Numbered from the stretch's first letter, positions 33,603-42,825 are shown. The stretch is 64,000 nt of DNA from Caldilineaceae bacterium (GCA_022821585.1 JAJEDI010000023.1:24123-88122), one strand, 5' to 3'. Notes: generated from the sequence alone by a model not told the origin. Numbers and translations are program-made.

Positions 33603-35030
33603 ATGAACGATTCGGTTGCCGGCGCATCGGTCGCAGGCACTGCGAAACCTCCGCGCCCTACCGCGCAAAAGCGGGTCTTCAATCTGGCTTGGCCTGTCAT
33701 CGGCGAAAGCTTTCTTGAGACCATGCTGATGATCGTCGATACCTGGATGGTAGCCCAGTTGAGCACAGCGGCGATCGCCGGCGTCGGAGCCTCCGTGCAG
33801 GTCCTCTTCTTCATCATAGCCGCGCTGGGGGCACTGAGCGTTGGCAGCAGTGTACTGGTCGCGCAGGCATTCGGCGCCGGTAAGCTCGGCGAGGCCGCAC
33901 GGCTGGCGCGTCAGTCGATCGTCTGGAGCATCATTCTTTCGCTCCCCTTGGCAGTCATAGGGTTTTTCCTGGCAGGTCCGGTAATTGCTCTGTTCGGCGT
34001 TGAGGCGGACGTAGCACGTATCGGCAAGGAATACCTGCAAGTCACGATGGCGACTGTCGTCGTGCTGATTGTACTCATGATTGGTGGAGGTGCGCTTCGC
34101 GGGCTGGGCGACTCTCAGACCCCCATGCGAGTGACAGCACTGGCCAATTTCGTAAATGTCTTCGTGACATACGGGCTGATTTTCGGCGTGGCCGGCCTCC
34201 CCGCCCTGGGAGCGGTAGGCAGCGCCTGGGGCACCTTCCTCTCCCGCCTGCTGGCCGCTGTCATTCTCGTGATCGTTATGTGGCGAGGTCGCCAGGGCGT
34301 CTCTATTTCCGGGCGCAGCAACTGGCTGCCCGAATTCAGAGTAGCCTCCTCAGTATTGCGTATCGGTGTACCGGCCGCTCTGGAGCAACTTCTCACTTCT
34401 GCCGCATTTACGTCGATGACGGCCATCGTTGCCACCCTGGGAACCGCGGCCCTGGCCTCCCACCGCATCGCATTTAATGTCCTCTCGTTGTCATTCCTGC
34501 CCGGCTTTGGGTTTGCCATTGCCGCCACCGCTCTCGTTGGACAATCCGTTGGCGCGCGCGAGCCCGAAGAGGGCGCAGAAGCTGCGGCAATCGCTACCCG
34601 CTGGGCAGTTGCTTGGATGGCGGCTATGGGAGTCGTCTCATATTTGCTGGCAGAGCCGATTATTCGGCTATTCAGTCAGGAAGCAGCTGTCGTTAACGAT
34701 GGCGTTGCCGCAATTCAGGTGGTTGCTTTGGCCCAACCCTTCTGGGCAGTACTGTTCGTTCAATCGGGCGCACTGCGCGGAATGGGCAATACCGGCTTTC
34801 CGCTGCGAGCAAATACCGCGGGCATCTGGTTGACCATGATAATCGCTTGGCTGGCGGTCAACTATTTAAACGGTGGCATCGCCCACGTATGGGGTGTCTT
34901 TCTCATTACTTCACCGGTCATGGCGATCGTGCTCTGGAAGCGCTTCAGACGAGCCGTCGGGGAATGGTCGGAAATGGCGAACGAAAGCACACAACCCCTC
35001 GGGCAACCCGAAACGGTCGTCTCGCCGTGA
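33603..35030 (+). CDS. MATE-family multidrug/toxin exporter
   Basis: The 475-residue integral membrane protein has about twelve hydrophobic segments in two six-helix halves. It starts VFNLAWPVIGESFLETMLMIVDTWMVAQL, a typical MATE opening, and the second half repeats the pattern at VLRIGVPAALEQLLTSAAFTSMTAIVA near 247. GFAIAATALVGQSVGAREPEEGAEAA is the conserved inter-helix segment. MATE proteins export cationic drugs or metabolites in exchange for Na+ or H+. A TTACACT -10-like element lies about 60 bases upstream. No regulator is adjacent, so the substrate cannot be guessed. Confidence 0.92.
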   Translation: MNDSVAGASVAGTAKPPRPTAQKRVFNLAWPVIGESFLETMLMIVDTWMVAQLSTAAIAGVGASVQVLFFIIAALGALSVGSSVLVAQAFGAGKLGEAARLARQSIVWSIILSLPLAVIGFFLAGPVIALFGVEADVARIGKEYLQVTMATVVVLIVLMIGGGALRGLGDSQTPMRVTALANFVNVFVTYGLIFGVAGLPALGAVGSAWGTFLSRLLAAVILVIVMWRGRQGVSISGRSNWLPEFRVASSVLRIGVPAALEQLLTSAAFTSMTAIVATLGTAALASHRIAFNVLSLSFLPGFGFAIAATALVGQSVGAREPEEGAEAAAIATRWAVAWMAAMGVVSYLLAEPIIRLFSQEAAVVNDGVAAIQVVALAQPFWAVLFVQSGALRGMGNTGFPLRANTAGIWLTMIIAWLAVNYLNGGIAHVWGVFLITSPVMAIVLWKRFRRAVGEWSEMANESTQPLGQPETVVSP

Positions 35031-35285
35031 ATCGCCATTACTGTGCAAACTCAGTCGCCCCATACCTGCCAACGGCCTGCTGGCAGGCCGTCTCCTGTGC
35101 AGCCGGGACTTCCCAATAGGGCAGGAGAATCTCACCTGGCTGAAGACCGGATACCCGACACGATCAGCCGCCCTGACGAAGACCTGCCGCCAAAGAGCAA
35201 TGTTTCCCCCTTCTGTTTTCCGTATACGACCGTTCTCCGTCCGGTGCTGGCCCGGCCCTCATCCCTGCCACACAGGTCCCATCAA

Positions 35286-35906
35286 ATGTACCAGGAATAC
35301 ACGATACCTGCCGCCCACCATCGAGTAGACGAGAAAATCCGCCGGAGCCATTTCATCACTACGGTGGGCCCCGCCTCCACTGTCGAAGACGCCAGGGCTT
35401 TCATCAAGGACATGCGGGCAGAGTTCGATACAGCCAACCACAACTGTTGGGCCTATGTCGTCGGCCCGCCCGGATCAACCGGTCATGCCGGGATGAGCGA
35501 TGACGGCGAACCGCACGGCACCGCCGGTCGACCCATGCTCACAGTCCTCCTTCACAGCGGAATCGGCGACATTGTCGCCGTCGTTACCCGCTATTTCGGA
35601 GGCGTAAAACTCGGCAAAGGCGGCCTGGTGAGGGCTTACAGTGGGGGAGTCAAGTCAGCTCTGGAGACCCTTCCCTGTCGCGAGAAGATGCAAATGGCAA
35701 CGGTGGAGGCGGTCATCGGCTACAGCGAGGTGACTCTCTTTCAGCGCATGCTCCCGGAGTTTTCCGCCGAAGTCGTGGATTCTACTTTCGCCGTCGCCGT
35801 GTCCTATCGGCTGAAGATGCCGGCGAAGCACGTCGAACAGTTCAAAGTTCGCGTGACCGACTTGACGAACGGCCAGGCTCACATTGAGGTTCACCAGGAA
35901 AATTAG
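35286..35906 (+). CDS. yigZ: YigZ/IMPACT family protein
   Basis: The 206-residue protein belongs to the YigZ/IMPACT family: RRSHFITTVGPASTVEDARAFI near 19, the signature MSDDGEPHGTAGRPML near 69-84, and VAVVTRYFGGVKLGKGGLVRAYSGGVK near 99. A C-terminal ferredoxin-like half follows. The eukaryotic relative IMPACT regulates a translation kinase; the bacterial role is unclear but ribosome-linked. I chose ATG 35286; upstream open codons read as non-coding. The last 65 bases overlap the 3' end of the convergent HAD gene, an unusually long tail-to-tail overlap. Confidence 0.9.
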   Translation: MYQEYTIPAAHHRVDEKIRRSHFITTVGPASTVEDARAFIKDMRAEFDTANHNCWAYVVGPPGSTGHAGMSDDGEPHGTAGRPMLTVLLHSGIGDIVAVVTRYFGGVKLGKGGLVRAYSGGVKSALETLPCREKMQMATVEAVIGYSEVTLFQRMLPEFSAEVVDSTFAVAVSYRLKMPAKHVEQFKVRVTDLTNGQAHIEVHQEN

Positions 35907-36657
35907 CCCCCACCCGAATCTCAGCAATCGAATCCAGGACGACGTCAGCCAGAGTGCCAAGCGTCTCTTTGCTGCCCACGCCCGTTAGCACGCCCACCAC
36001 CAGCCCAGCCTCAGCTGCACGTGCCATCAGAAGGTCCGTGGCTGAATCCCCAACCACGACAGTTTGATCCAACGAAACATCAAGAAGGCTCGCCGCCTCC
36101 AGCAGCAGGTCTGGCGCCGGTTTCTGACGACCTGGACTGTCGCCGCAACCCATATAGTCGACAAATCCGGATAGCCCGAAGCTGGCCAGCTCGGCCTCGG
36201 TCGGTGTTCTGTCGTCGCTGGTGATCACTGCAACGCGAACATCAAGTTCGTGTAGTGAAGAAAAGAGAAAGGCGAGTTCAGTCACCGGTACCGAACCGCC
36301 CGAGCTGGAGAGAATTGGCGCAAACCTCTGCCTCACCATCTGCTCGCAACTGTACAAGGGCAAGGTGGGTCGAGAGTACTGATGAAGAACGCCTGCCGCC
36401 GCGCGAACCGTATCACCGCTTGTACCCGTTCCAAATGTCCCATCTTCGCCAAAAGTGCCGTCCGCCGCGTTGTAGCCGAGACTGCGAAATAGTGCTGTCC
36501 GCAATTCGGTCCGATTCGGGAACTGAGAGATCAGTCGGTCCACTGCCTTGAGAAATCTGGGGCGCCAGCTGGCATGAAAACTGAAGAGCGTCCCGTCCTT
36601 GTCAAAGGCGATGAGCTTGGCGTCGAAACAGTGCTCGCCAAACTGGACAAGGCTCAT
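35842..36657 (-). CDS. HAD-superfamily hydrolase (phosphoglycolate-phosphatase-like)
   Basis: The 271-residue enzyme shows HAD motif I (AFDKDGTLFSF near 17, nucleophile and acid Asp), motif II (VAVITSDDRTP near 141), motif III Lys (GRQKPAPDLLLEAA near 174) and motif IV (TVVVGDSATDLLMARAAEAG near 194). The helical cap between motifs I and II fits the phosphoglycolate phosphatase/beta-phosphoglucomutase group. It removes phosphate from a small metabolite not identifiable by eye. The last twenty or so residues (Arg/Ser/Pro-rich) extend beyond the fold and are encoded in the overlap with yigZ. Confidence 0.85.
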   Translation of the reverse strand: MSLVQFGEHCFDAKLIAFDKDGTLFSFHASWRPRFLKAVDRLISQFPNRTELRTALFRSLGYNAADGTFGEDGTFGTGTSGDTVRAAAGVLHQYSRPTLPLYSCEQMVRQRFAPILSSSGGSVPVTELAFLFSSLHELDVRVAVITSDDRTPTEAELASFGLSGFVDYMGCGDSPGRQKPAPDLLLEAASLLDVSLDQTVVVGDSATDLLMARAAEAGLVVGVLTGVGSKETLGTLADVVLDSIAEIRVGANFPGEPQCEPGRSSSRSREL

Positions 36658-36710
36658 TGGAGGGTGCCGGGTTGAATGAAGGGGCGCGCAGGTCAGACGG
36701 GAAACAAGGG

Positions 36711-38279
36711 CTACTGCGCGTAGCCGCCAAGGGTGCTGAGAAAGTCCTCTCCAATTACGATTCGCAGGTCTGTTGACTCGGGAATGAGCAGGCCGGGGAA
36801 CGAATTAAGGGGGCCCGTCAAATTGAGCTGTCGGCCCAATTCACTCACCAGCGTTTCGTGCGTGTTGTAATTTACGAGAAGAGTGTGCTGATAGTCGCTG
36901 CGATCGGCGTCGCCTATCGATACGACCCGCCAGCCGCTGGCCTCCAGCTGCCGCCGCGCCAGGGCAGCGATTCCTACCTGCGCCGTGCCGTTCAGAATCT
37001 CCAGACGTACTTCCCTTACGGCCATCGCCCGGACGTTGCGGGTCACGTCCGCGGCCAGGAGCTCTCTGGAGCCTACTTCGGTGCCTATCTGCGTCCGCGG
37101 CGGAATCTGAGGAAGGGGCTCGGCAGGTGTGCCGGCTACGGCATTTTGCCCGGCCGTCGGATCGAAAAACGTCTTGAGTGCCGGACGGATGAGGTTGCGG
37201 TCCGGAAGCAATATCCACGCCCCGTTTGCACTGTAGGTCTCCTCACCATAGCGGTTGTCCAGAACCAGCGTGCTCACCTCAGACACGTTGGACTGCACAT
37301 GGTATGCGATTTCTGCCGCCGTCTGCAGTGGCATATCGGTCCGGACGCTTCCCCATGTGGAGCTCAATAGCTGGGGCGCTCTGGTGAGCAGTATGGGTAT
37401 CATTTCCGCGGCGATGACCTTTTCCGCGATGGCTCGAATCAGCTGCTGCTGCCGGGCAGCGCGGCCGTAGTCACTGTCCATATTGCGAGTACGGGCGTAT
37501 TTTAGAGCAGTCTGGCCGTCCAGCACACGGGTTCCCGCCTCCAGGTAAAATGTCTGATACCCGTAATCAGCTGTCGGGTACTCCGGATCATGAATTGTTT
37601 GGGGTACCTCGACTGTGATGCCGCCGATCTCGTCGATGAAACGTACGAAACCATTGAAGTCTGCCTGCACGTAGTACTGCACCGGCTGACCGATAAAGCT
37701 GCTTACAGTGTCTTTCGCAAGCTGCGCACCACCCAAACGATATCCGCCCTGTTCGCCAATGGCGTAGGCCGTGTTGATCTTCGATGCCACATTATAGTAG
37801 GGAATCGGCACCCACAGGTCTCTTGGAAAAGAGATCATGCCTGCAGTGTGCCTGCGCAAGTCAAGAGTAACCAGCAGCATCGTATCGGTGCGAGGAGGCT
37901 CCACACCGTCGATTCTCTCATCCGATCCCAGGAGGAGAATGTTTATTCGGCTTTCCGACGCGTCGGCCTCTTCGGGCACCGCCTTCACCTCGACGTTCTG
38001 GGTGGCGACAGTTCCCTGCACGACAGGACTGCTCGAGTCTACACTCGCGTCTGAAAAGTCAGGAAGACCAACAGTGATTTCGGGTACGCTTCTTCGTTGG
38101 GCAAAATCTCGGGCGAGATCGGAGAGGACACTACCGATGATGAAGGAAATGATCAGCACGACGGCGGCAACTGCGCCCGCAAATGCAAGAGCCGCCCGTC
38201 TACCTCCAAGCCAGGAGCCAATCCGCTTAAATTCGTAAATCCCCTTCGACCTGCCAGGGGAATCACCGAACTCTGACAT
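36711..38279 (-). CDS. LytR-CpsA-Psr (LCP) family protein with LytR_C domain
   Basis: The 522-residue protein has a short cytoplasmic N-terminus and one membrane helix (RRAALAFAGAVAAVVLIISFIIGSVL). The LCP domain carries INILLLGSDERIDGVEPPRTDTMLLVT, PRDLWVPIPYY, and YARTRNMDSDYGRAARQQQLIRA with the catalytic arginines. A C-terminal LytR_C domain (VRLEILNGTAQVGIAALARRQLEASGW) follows. LCP enzymes transfer glycopolymers from lipid carriers to the cell wall. I chose ATG 38279, since a TGC-TATAAT promoter ends nine bases upstream, implying an almost leaderless message. The open frame continues upstream to 38366, across the promoter and a strong inverted repeat. Confidence 0.88.
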   Translation of the reverse strand: MSEFGDSPGRSKGIYEFKRIGSWLGGRRAALAFAGAVAAVVLIISFIIGSVLSDLARDFAQRRSVPEITVGLPDFSDASVDSSSPVVQGTVATQNVEVKAVPEEADASESRINILLLGSDERIDGVEPPRTDTMLLVTLDLRRHTAGMISFPRDLWVPIPYYNVASKINTAYAIGEQGGYRLGGAQLAKDTVSSFIGQPVQYYVQADFNGFVRFIDEIGGITVEVPQTIHDPEYPTADYGYQTFYLEAGTRVLDGQTALKYARTRNMDSDYGRAARQQQLIRAIAEKVIAAEMIPILLTRAPQLLSSTWGSVRTDMPLQTAAEIAYHVQSNVSEVSTLVLDNRYGEETYSANGAWILLPDRNLIRPALKTFFDPTAGQNAVAGTPAEPLPQIPPRTQIGTEVGSRELLAADVTRNVRAMAVREVRLEILNGTAQVGIAALARRQLEASGWRVVSIGDADRSDYQHTLLVNYNTHETLVSELGRQLNLTGPLNSFPGLLIPESTDLRIVIGEDFLSTLGGYAQ

Positions 38280-38288
38280 AATGCGGCA

Positions 38289-38297
38289 ATTATAGCA
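38289..38297 (-). promoter_or_regulatory. Extended -10 promoter of the LCP gene
   Basis: The minus-strand sequence TGC-TATAAT ends nine bases before the ATG at 38279, placing the transcript start about three bases from the start codon. The -35 region is weak, as expected for an extended -10 promoter. It matches the element in front of the Nudix gene. Confidence 0.6.
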
Positions 38298-38333
38298 CGA
38301 CCTTAGACGCGCCGAAGAATCTCTATATAAGAA

Positions 38334-38361
38334 TCCCGGGAAAACTTTCTGTTTCCCGGGA
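38334..38361. terminator. Perfect 10-bp inverted repeat upstream of the LCP gene
   Basis: TCCCGGGAAA (38334-38343) and TTTCCCGGGA (38352-38361) form a perfect stem with an 8-base loop. It lies about 50 bases upstream of the LCP promoter. It could stop transcripts arriving from the minus-strand gene at 38733 (a weak T-rich stretch follows on that strand) or serve as an operator. Confidence 0.5.
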
Positions 38362-38500
38362 CGCAATGCCGAGAAAAGGAAGAGTGATTAAGGTGAACTG
38401 TCGCAGGGGCAAGAATCCTTTCTTTTCTCGTGACTCGGTCCCCCTGATCAGTTCGCGATCTGGCTCGATTCAAGTGAATGTGCCGCCCTCCTCATTCTTT

Positions 38501-38560
38501 CGGGCGGTCGGGCCTTCGGCCCTCCCAGGTGCAGGGGGATCCCCATCGCAACGACCCCTG
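38501..38560. repeat. Partial copy of the double-hairpin repeat
   Basis: The core CGGGCGGTCGGGCCTTCGGC and CCTCCC-type sequence with a second GC hairpin matches the cores at 990-1045 and 52350-52405. The flanking ACCACT repeats and the tail seen in the two longer copies are missing here. Confidence 0.55.
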
Positions 38561-38732
38561 CAGCCAGACCTCCGTCGTGGCCAAATGGATCGCTCAAGCC
38601 CTGCGACCGGAATCATTCCACACTGTCATCTCCGAATACAGTCCACCGCCCACTTCCTTTGACCAGCGCGGCGCGTTGGGCCTCTATCCGTCCTCTCTCA
38701 CCGGGGACAGCTCTACAGTCACCAACTCTTGG

Positions 38733-41087
38733 TCAACGTGGCAGCGGATGGGCATACAGCCCTGTTTTTGTCAGGATGTAAAGAATATCGGTGACCTCAT
38801 CCAGAAACAGGCCCCTCAGTCCAGCCAGGGCCATGTCTTCAGCATCGACAAACTGCTGAATGTAACGCCCTTCCTTGTCATAGACCAGGATGCGCTCGTC
38901 CGTCGCATCGGCCAGATAAAGCATGCCATCAGCATGCTCAGCCATCGCAAAATCAACAAGCAAGCCGCTTAGACCGGGAATCCTCTCGAGACTGAATGGC
39001 AACTGCTGGCCCTCCCGAAAGCGCAGCAATGTTCCGTCTTCACTGAGTAGCCAAATGTCCCCGTCTATCGCCATCGCGATCAGCCCGGCGAGATCCCCCT
39101 GGACCTGCTCGTCAAACCACGCAGTTGGCGGGTCGTCATAAGCCAGTCCGGCCGGTGTATACCGAAAAATCTGGTCCGATCGTTCGTCTGCCAGATACAG
39201 GCGCCCGTTATAAATGCCCAGTTGTCCTACGCTCCCTAGAGAGCTCAGTTCTCTGAGCACCAGGTGCGTCGCCCCATCCAGGCGATTGTACCGAAAGACA
39301 TTGTTGTTTCGGTCTAGAATCAGAAGACTTGCCTTGTCTTCAAAGCCGGAGATGCGCGGTTGCCAGGCAATGTCCACCAACCTGCCTACTGTTACGCCAG
39401 AGACCGTGTCCCCTTCTTTCAAAATGGCCCCGTTATCCTCTTCCAGCAGCGTACGTTCCGAATTCGTTCTGTAGTGGGAGATTGCCTGGCTTCCGCTGTC
39501 AAGAACATAGATGTCTTGGTTGGATACCACGATTCGTTGAGGCTCGGCATCCGCGCCATAGTCCAACAAAGGTACGTCAAGCGAATAGAGTGCCCGGACT
39601 TGCAGCAATTCCTGCAGTTCCGTCGTAATAACCTCCGACAGCTCCTGAATCTGATCGGTCACGCCTATCAGGACGATGGCTTCGTCCAGATACCGTTGCG
39701 CCTCACTTAGAGATGCACGCGCTGTCGCCCTGTCGTCCACCGACAGGGCCTGCTGGACCTCAAGCAACTTGCTGTCGGCCAGCTCGACCAGTTGCAGCCC
39801 CTCTTCCTGATTGATGTTGCCTTCGCGTAGGAACGCAGCGCCGACGACTGCAGATGTGAGTAACGGAATCAGAATCGCAATGGCAATGATCAGCCTGCGC
39901 CGGTTTCCCTGCGAGGGTGTCGGCGGCGCGTAGCCCGGCACCGCCGGCAGCTGTATCCTTTCCTCTGAACGGACCTGTTCCGGGCCCACCATAGTTGGCT
40001 GTGGTTCAGGATCCGATGCCGGCTCAAATTGACCCTGGTCTACGGGCGAAGTTTCCGGTTCGGGCACGGGTATTTCCGGCTGCTGAATCGGCTCCTCCTG
40101 CCGTGCCTTCCGTTCGGGCAATAGTCCGTGAAGCAAGTTGGAGAACCATCTCGTCGGCCTGTCAAATAGGCGAAACGCACGCTTACTCCACTGGCCGGAA
40201 TCCTTTTGCGGCCTGCGCGATGGGACAGTCAACTGGTGCTGCATTGTCGGCGCGCTGGGCAGTTCCGGAGTCGCCCCGCCCATCCGTTCGCGGAGCGGTG
40301 TCACGTTCCCGGAACTTCCCTCCCCAGGCACGTTGTGAACCGGTGGAGTGGCCCCAACGGCTGTCGGCAGAGGCGCGCCTGCCAGCTCTTCCTCTCCCTG
40401 CTCCTCTTCAGTGAAAACCATCAGCACGCCGAGAAGAGGAACGTTGTCGCCCTGCTGCCGAAGGTGCATCACCATATCCTGCATGTTGCTGACCGAAGTG
40501 CTGACGACGGCCCCGCCTATCGTCCTGACGTCAGACTGCAGAGTCCACTCGCTTTCACCAAGAAAGAGGACATCACCGCCCGCCACAATGTGCCTGTATG
40601 TATGAACATTGGGCTCGGTCCCGCCGCCGATTGTGCCCGAAAAGCGCTCTTCATCTAGCGGGAATTGGTCCAGACGCTCGCTAGTGGCCACGAAAGCAAC
40701 TGTCGGGCCGGCCGACGCGATGACCAGGTGCCCCTGGACGATGGCAGCGCAAATGATTCCGGCCTGCAAATGTATGTCCGGGCTGTTCCGATTCATTTTG
40801 CGCAATACTTCGTGGGCGTCTGCGATAGCCTGCTTCAATACCTGGCTGACCGGTCCTCCAGCCGAGTAGTAGGTTAGTTCTATAGTTGCCTGAATCTCAC
40901 GTACGGCATGATTGCTGACCGGACTGCTGCCAATGAGCTCTACGAGTATATACAAGTTCCCTCTGGCCGCGCGTTCGTCCCCCACAGCCGGTTCAATCAC
41001 CTCCAAGTGTGCGGCCCGCGGATTGCGATGGTCCATTAGTTGGGCTGAATGGACGCGAGTTTGTACCGTAGAAGCTGTGTTTTCCAT
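38733..41087 (-). CDS. Membrane protein: PPM-like N-terminal domain plus beta-propeller
   Basis: The 784-residue product has three parts. Residues 1-230 resemble a degenerate PPM/PP2C phosphatase fold (GNLYILVELIGSS, TIELTYYS, HLQAGIICAAIVQGHLVIASAGPTVAFVA, DVLFLGESEWTLQSD), but the usual metal Asp residues are not evident. A Pro/Glu-rich linker carries one membrane helix (RRLIIAIAILIPLLTSAVVGAAFL near 400). The C-terminal half is extracytoplasmic, with a helical stretch and NHL/YVTN-like propeller strands (RIVVSNQDIYVLDSGSQAI, GQLGIYNGRLYLADERSDQIFRY). A signalling or surface-sensing role is inferred. An AATACT element eight bases before the ATG suggests another near-leaderless message. Confidence 0.7.
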   Translation of the reverse strand: MENTASTVQTRVHSAQLMDHRNPRAAHLEVIEPAVGDERAARGNLYILVELIGSSPVSNHAVREIQATIELTYYSAGGPVSQVLKQAIADAHEVLRKMNRNSPDIHLQAGIICAAIVQGHLVIASAGPTVAFVATSERLDQFPLDEERFSGTIGGGTEPNVHTYRHIVAGGDVLFLGESEWTLQSDVRTIGGAVVSTSVSNMQDMVMHLRQQGDNVPLLGVLMVFTEEEQGEEELAGAPLPTAVGATPPVHNVPGEGSSGNVTPLRERMGGATPELPSAPTMQHQLTVPSRRPQKDSGQWSKRAFRLFDRPTRWFSNLLHGLLPERKARQEEPIQQPEIPVPEPETSPVDQGQFEPASDPEPQPTMVGPEQVRSEERIQLPAVPGYAPPTPSQGNRRRLIIAIAILIPLLTSAVVGAAFLREGNINQEEGLQLVELADSKLLEVQQALSVDDRATARASLSEAQRYLDEAIVLIGVTDQIQELSEVITTELQELLQVRALYSLDVPLLDYGADAEPQRIVVSNQDIYVLDSGSQAISHYRTNSERTLLEEDNGAILKEGDTVSGVTVGRLVDIAWQPRISGFEDKASLLILDRNNNVFRYNRLDGATHLVLRELSSLGSVGQLGIYNGRLYLADERSDQIFRYTPAGLAYDDPPTAWFDEQVQGDLAGLIAMAIDGDIWLLSEDGTLLRFREGQQLPFSLERIPGLSGLLVDFAMAEHADGMLYLADATDERILVYDKEGRYIQQFVDAEDMALAGLRGLFLDEVTDILYILTKTGLYAHPLPR

Positions 41088-41637
41088 AGTTGTTCAGTAT
41101 TGAGGCGAGGGTCCCATCGAATAGAGCGACCTGAATCGGCCTTTATTGACTGCCGGGGCGTCCTCTCGGGTGACTACCGTGGCGCCTGTTGGAGGCAGTC
41201 GAATTGTTATTGTACACCCTACCCTTTTTTGCTCACAACCGCAGTATTGTGCGCGCTAACACTGTGCGTCGAAAGCGATTCCGCGATAAGATTGCACCAT
41301 TGACTGGGCAGTCGGTGCCCGGGCAAAATGCTGTAATAAAAGGAATGAAGAGCGAAACCTTCTCATCCGCATCATGATTCCCGTACTCGTGAAATGCGTC
41401 CTGTACACAGTTATTCGACCGGCGCAGGCTCCCCACAGCCGACGCGATTCCCACTAGGCCGTCTACAACCCTACGCTTAAGCGTGACCCGATCAGAAAAG
41501 CGTTCGATTGGACGTCGAAGTTCCACTCCGGGCCCAATATGATATGGAGCCAGGATCCGGCAACCTGCAGGCAAAACCAGACCCCCAGCTCGAAACTTTG
41601 AAAGGGATAAAATGGCCATGGGAATGAGGGCAGTGCG
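41088..41637. other. Intergenic region, nothing certain
   Basis: About 550 bases between divergent genes. Promoters for both neighbours should lie here. The AATACT element near 41096-41101 (minus strand) is the only reasonable candidate found. No gene or repeat is supported. Confidence 0.4.
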
Positions 41638-42711
41638 ATGAGAATCGGAATCGTAGGCGGACCAAACAGCGGAAAGACGACAATCTTCAACGCTTTGACC
41701 CGCAGCGCCACCGCCGCCACAGCCTATTCCAGTGGACAGCTCGAAGTCCACACCGCCGTCGTCGACGTGCCGGACGCCCGGCTCGAGTTTCTAGCGCAAA
41801 TGTTTGCCCCCCGCAAAGCGGTCTTCGCCCAGGTTACCTACAACGACATCGCTGGCCTGACCGGCGACAAGGGCAGGGCGGGTCAGATTGGCGGGCCCTT
41901 GCTCAACGCCATCGCCGCCAACGACGCGCTCTTGCTCGTCGGACGGGCCTTCGATGACCCTAATGTACCTCACCCAAACGACCGCATTGACCCAGGCGCA
42001 GATTTGGAGGCCATGGAAGCTGACTTCCTGCTCAACGACATGGTTACCATTGATGGACGCCTTGAACGCATTGCTGCCCAGCGCTCACGCGGCCCGGTCG
42101 AAGAACGTCAGCGACTGGCGCACGAGGAAGCCCTCCTCTCAAGGCTCTACCCGTATCTGGAGGAAGGGACCCCCTTGCGAGACGCGACCCTCTCCCCCGA
42201 GGAGATGAAATTGCTGGGCGGCTTCGGCTTCCTCAGTCTGAAACCAGTTCTGCGCGTAGTAAACGCCGGCGATGACGACGAAGATGATTCTTACTCGCAT
42301 CTCCTCGATGACATGACCTTCTTCCTGCGCGGACGCCTGGAGGCCGAAATCGCCCAGATGGCGCCCGAGGAGGCCGGGGAATTCCTGGTCGAATTCGGGA
42401 TAGCTGAACAGGGCCTGAATCGGGCGATCCGTCGTTGCTACCGCCTCTTGGGTCTGATCAGTTTCTTCACCATTGGCGACAACGAAGTGCGGGCCTGGGC
42501 TGTCAGTGCCGGCTCAAATGCGCCCGAGGCCGCCGGTGTCGTCCACACCGATATGCAGAAAGGCTTCATTCGCGCCGAGACCGTGCACTTCGACAGCCTC
42601 AAGGATGCCGGGAGTATGGCCGCAGCCCGCAACCAGGGGCTCCTGCGACTGGAAGGTAAGGAATACCTGGTTCAGGACGGCGACATTCTGAACATTCGAT
42701 TCAATGTCTGA
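41638..42711 (+). CDS. ychF: YchF/OLA1-like translation-associated GTPase/ATPase
   Basis: The 357-residue protein aligns over its length with YchF: G1 loop GIVGGPNSGKTTIFNAL at 4, YNDIAGLTG near 69 (switch II), VNPADD-like region IDPGADLEAMEADFLL near 120, LSPEEMKLLGGFGFLSLKP near 181, and the C-terminal TGS/DUF933 domain FFTIGDNEVRAWAVSAG to LVQDGDILNIRFNV. YchF binds ribosomes and prefers ATP. It is a divergent member: the usual ANVDE-type base-recognition motif reads VVNAGDDD, and switch II lacks the usual KGASKGEGLG. A GAGGGC site lies nine bases upstream. An S1-domain gene follows. Confidence 0.88.
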   Translation: MRIGIVGGPNSGKTTIFNALTRSATAATAYSSGQLEVHTAVVDVPDARLEFLAQMFAPRKAVFAQVTYNDIAGLTGDKGRAGQIGGPLLNAIAANDALLLVGRAFDDPNVPHPNDRIDPGADLEAMEADFLLNDMVTIDGRLERIAAQRSRGPVEERQRLAHEEALLSRLYPYLEEGTPLRDATLSPEEMKLLGGFGFLSLKPVLRVVNAGDDDEDDSYSHLLDDMTFFLRGRLEAEIAQMAPEEAGEFLVEFGIAEQGLNRAIRRCYRLLGLISFFTIGDNEVRAWAVSAGSNAPEAAGVVHTDMQKGFIRAETVHFDSLKDAGSMAAARNQGLLRLEGKEYLVQDGDILNIRFNV

Positions 42712-42746
42712 CGATGATCTCAAACGATTTTCGGACCTCCCTACTT

Positions 42747-42775
42747 TTGTCCGCAGAGTCAAGAAAAGGTATACT
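42747..42775 (+). promoter_or_regulatory. Sigma-70-type promoter of the S1-domain gene
   Basis: TTGTCC (42747-42752) and TATACT (42770-42775) are separated by exactly 17 bp. Transcription would start near 42782, giving a 44-base leader that includes GAGGAG before ATG 42826. Confidence 0.65.
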
Positions 42776-42825
42776 GCGTAACCGTGTTGCGCAGCGACAA
42801 CACCGTTGTCAATGAGGAGCCGAAG

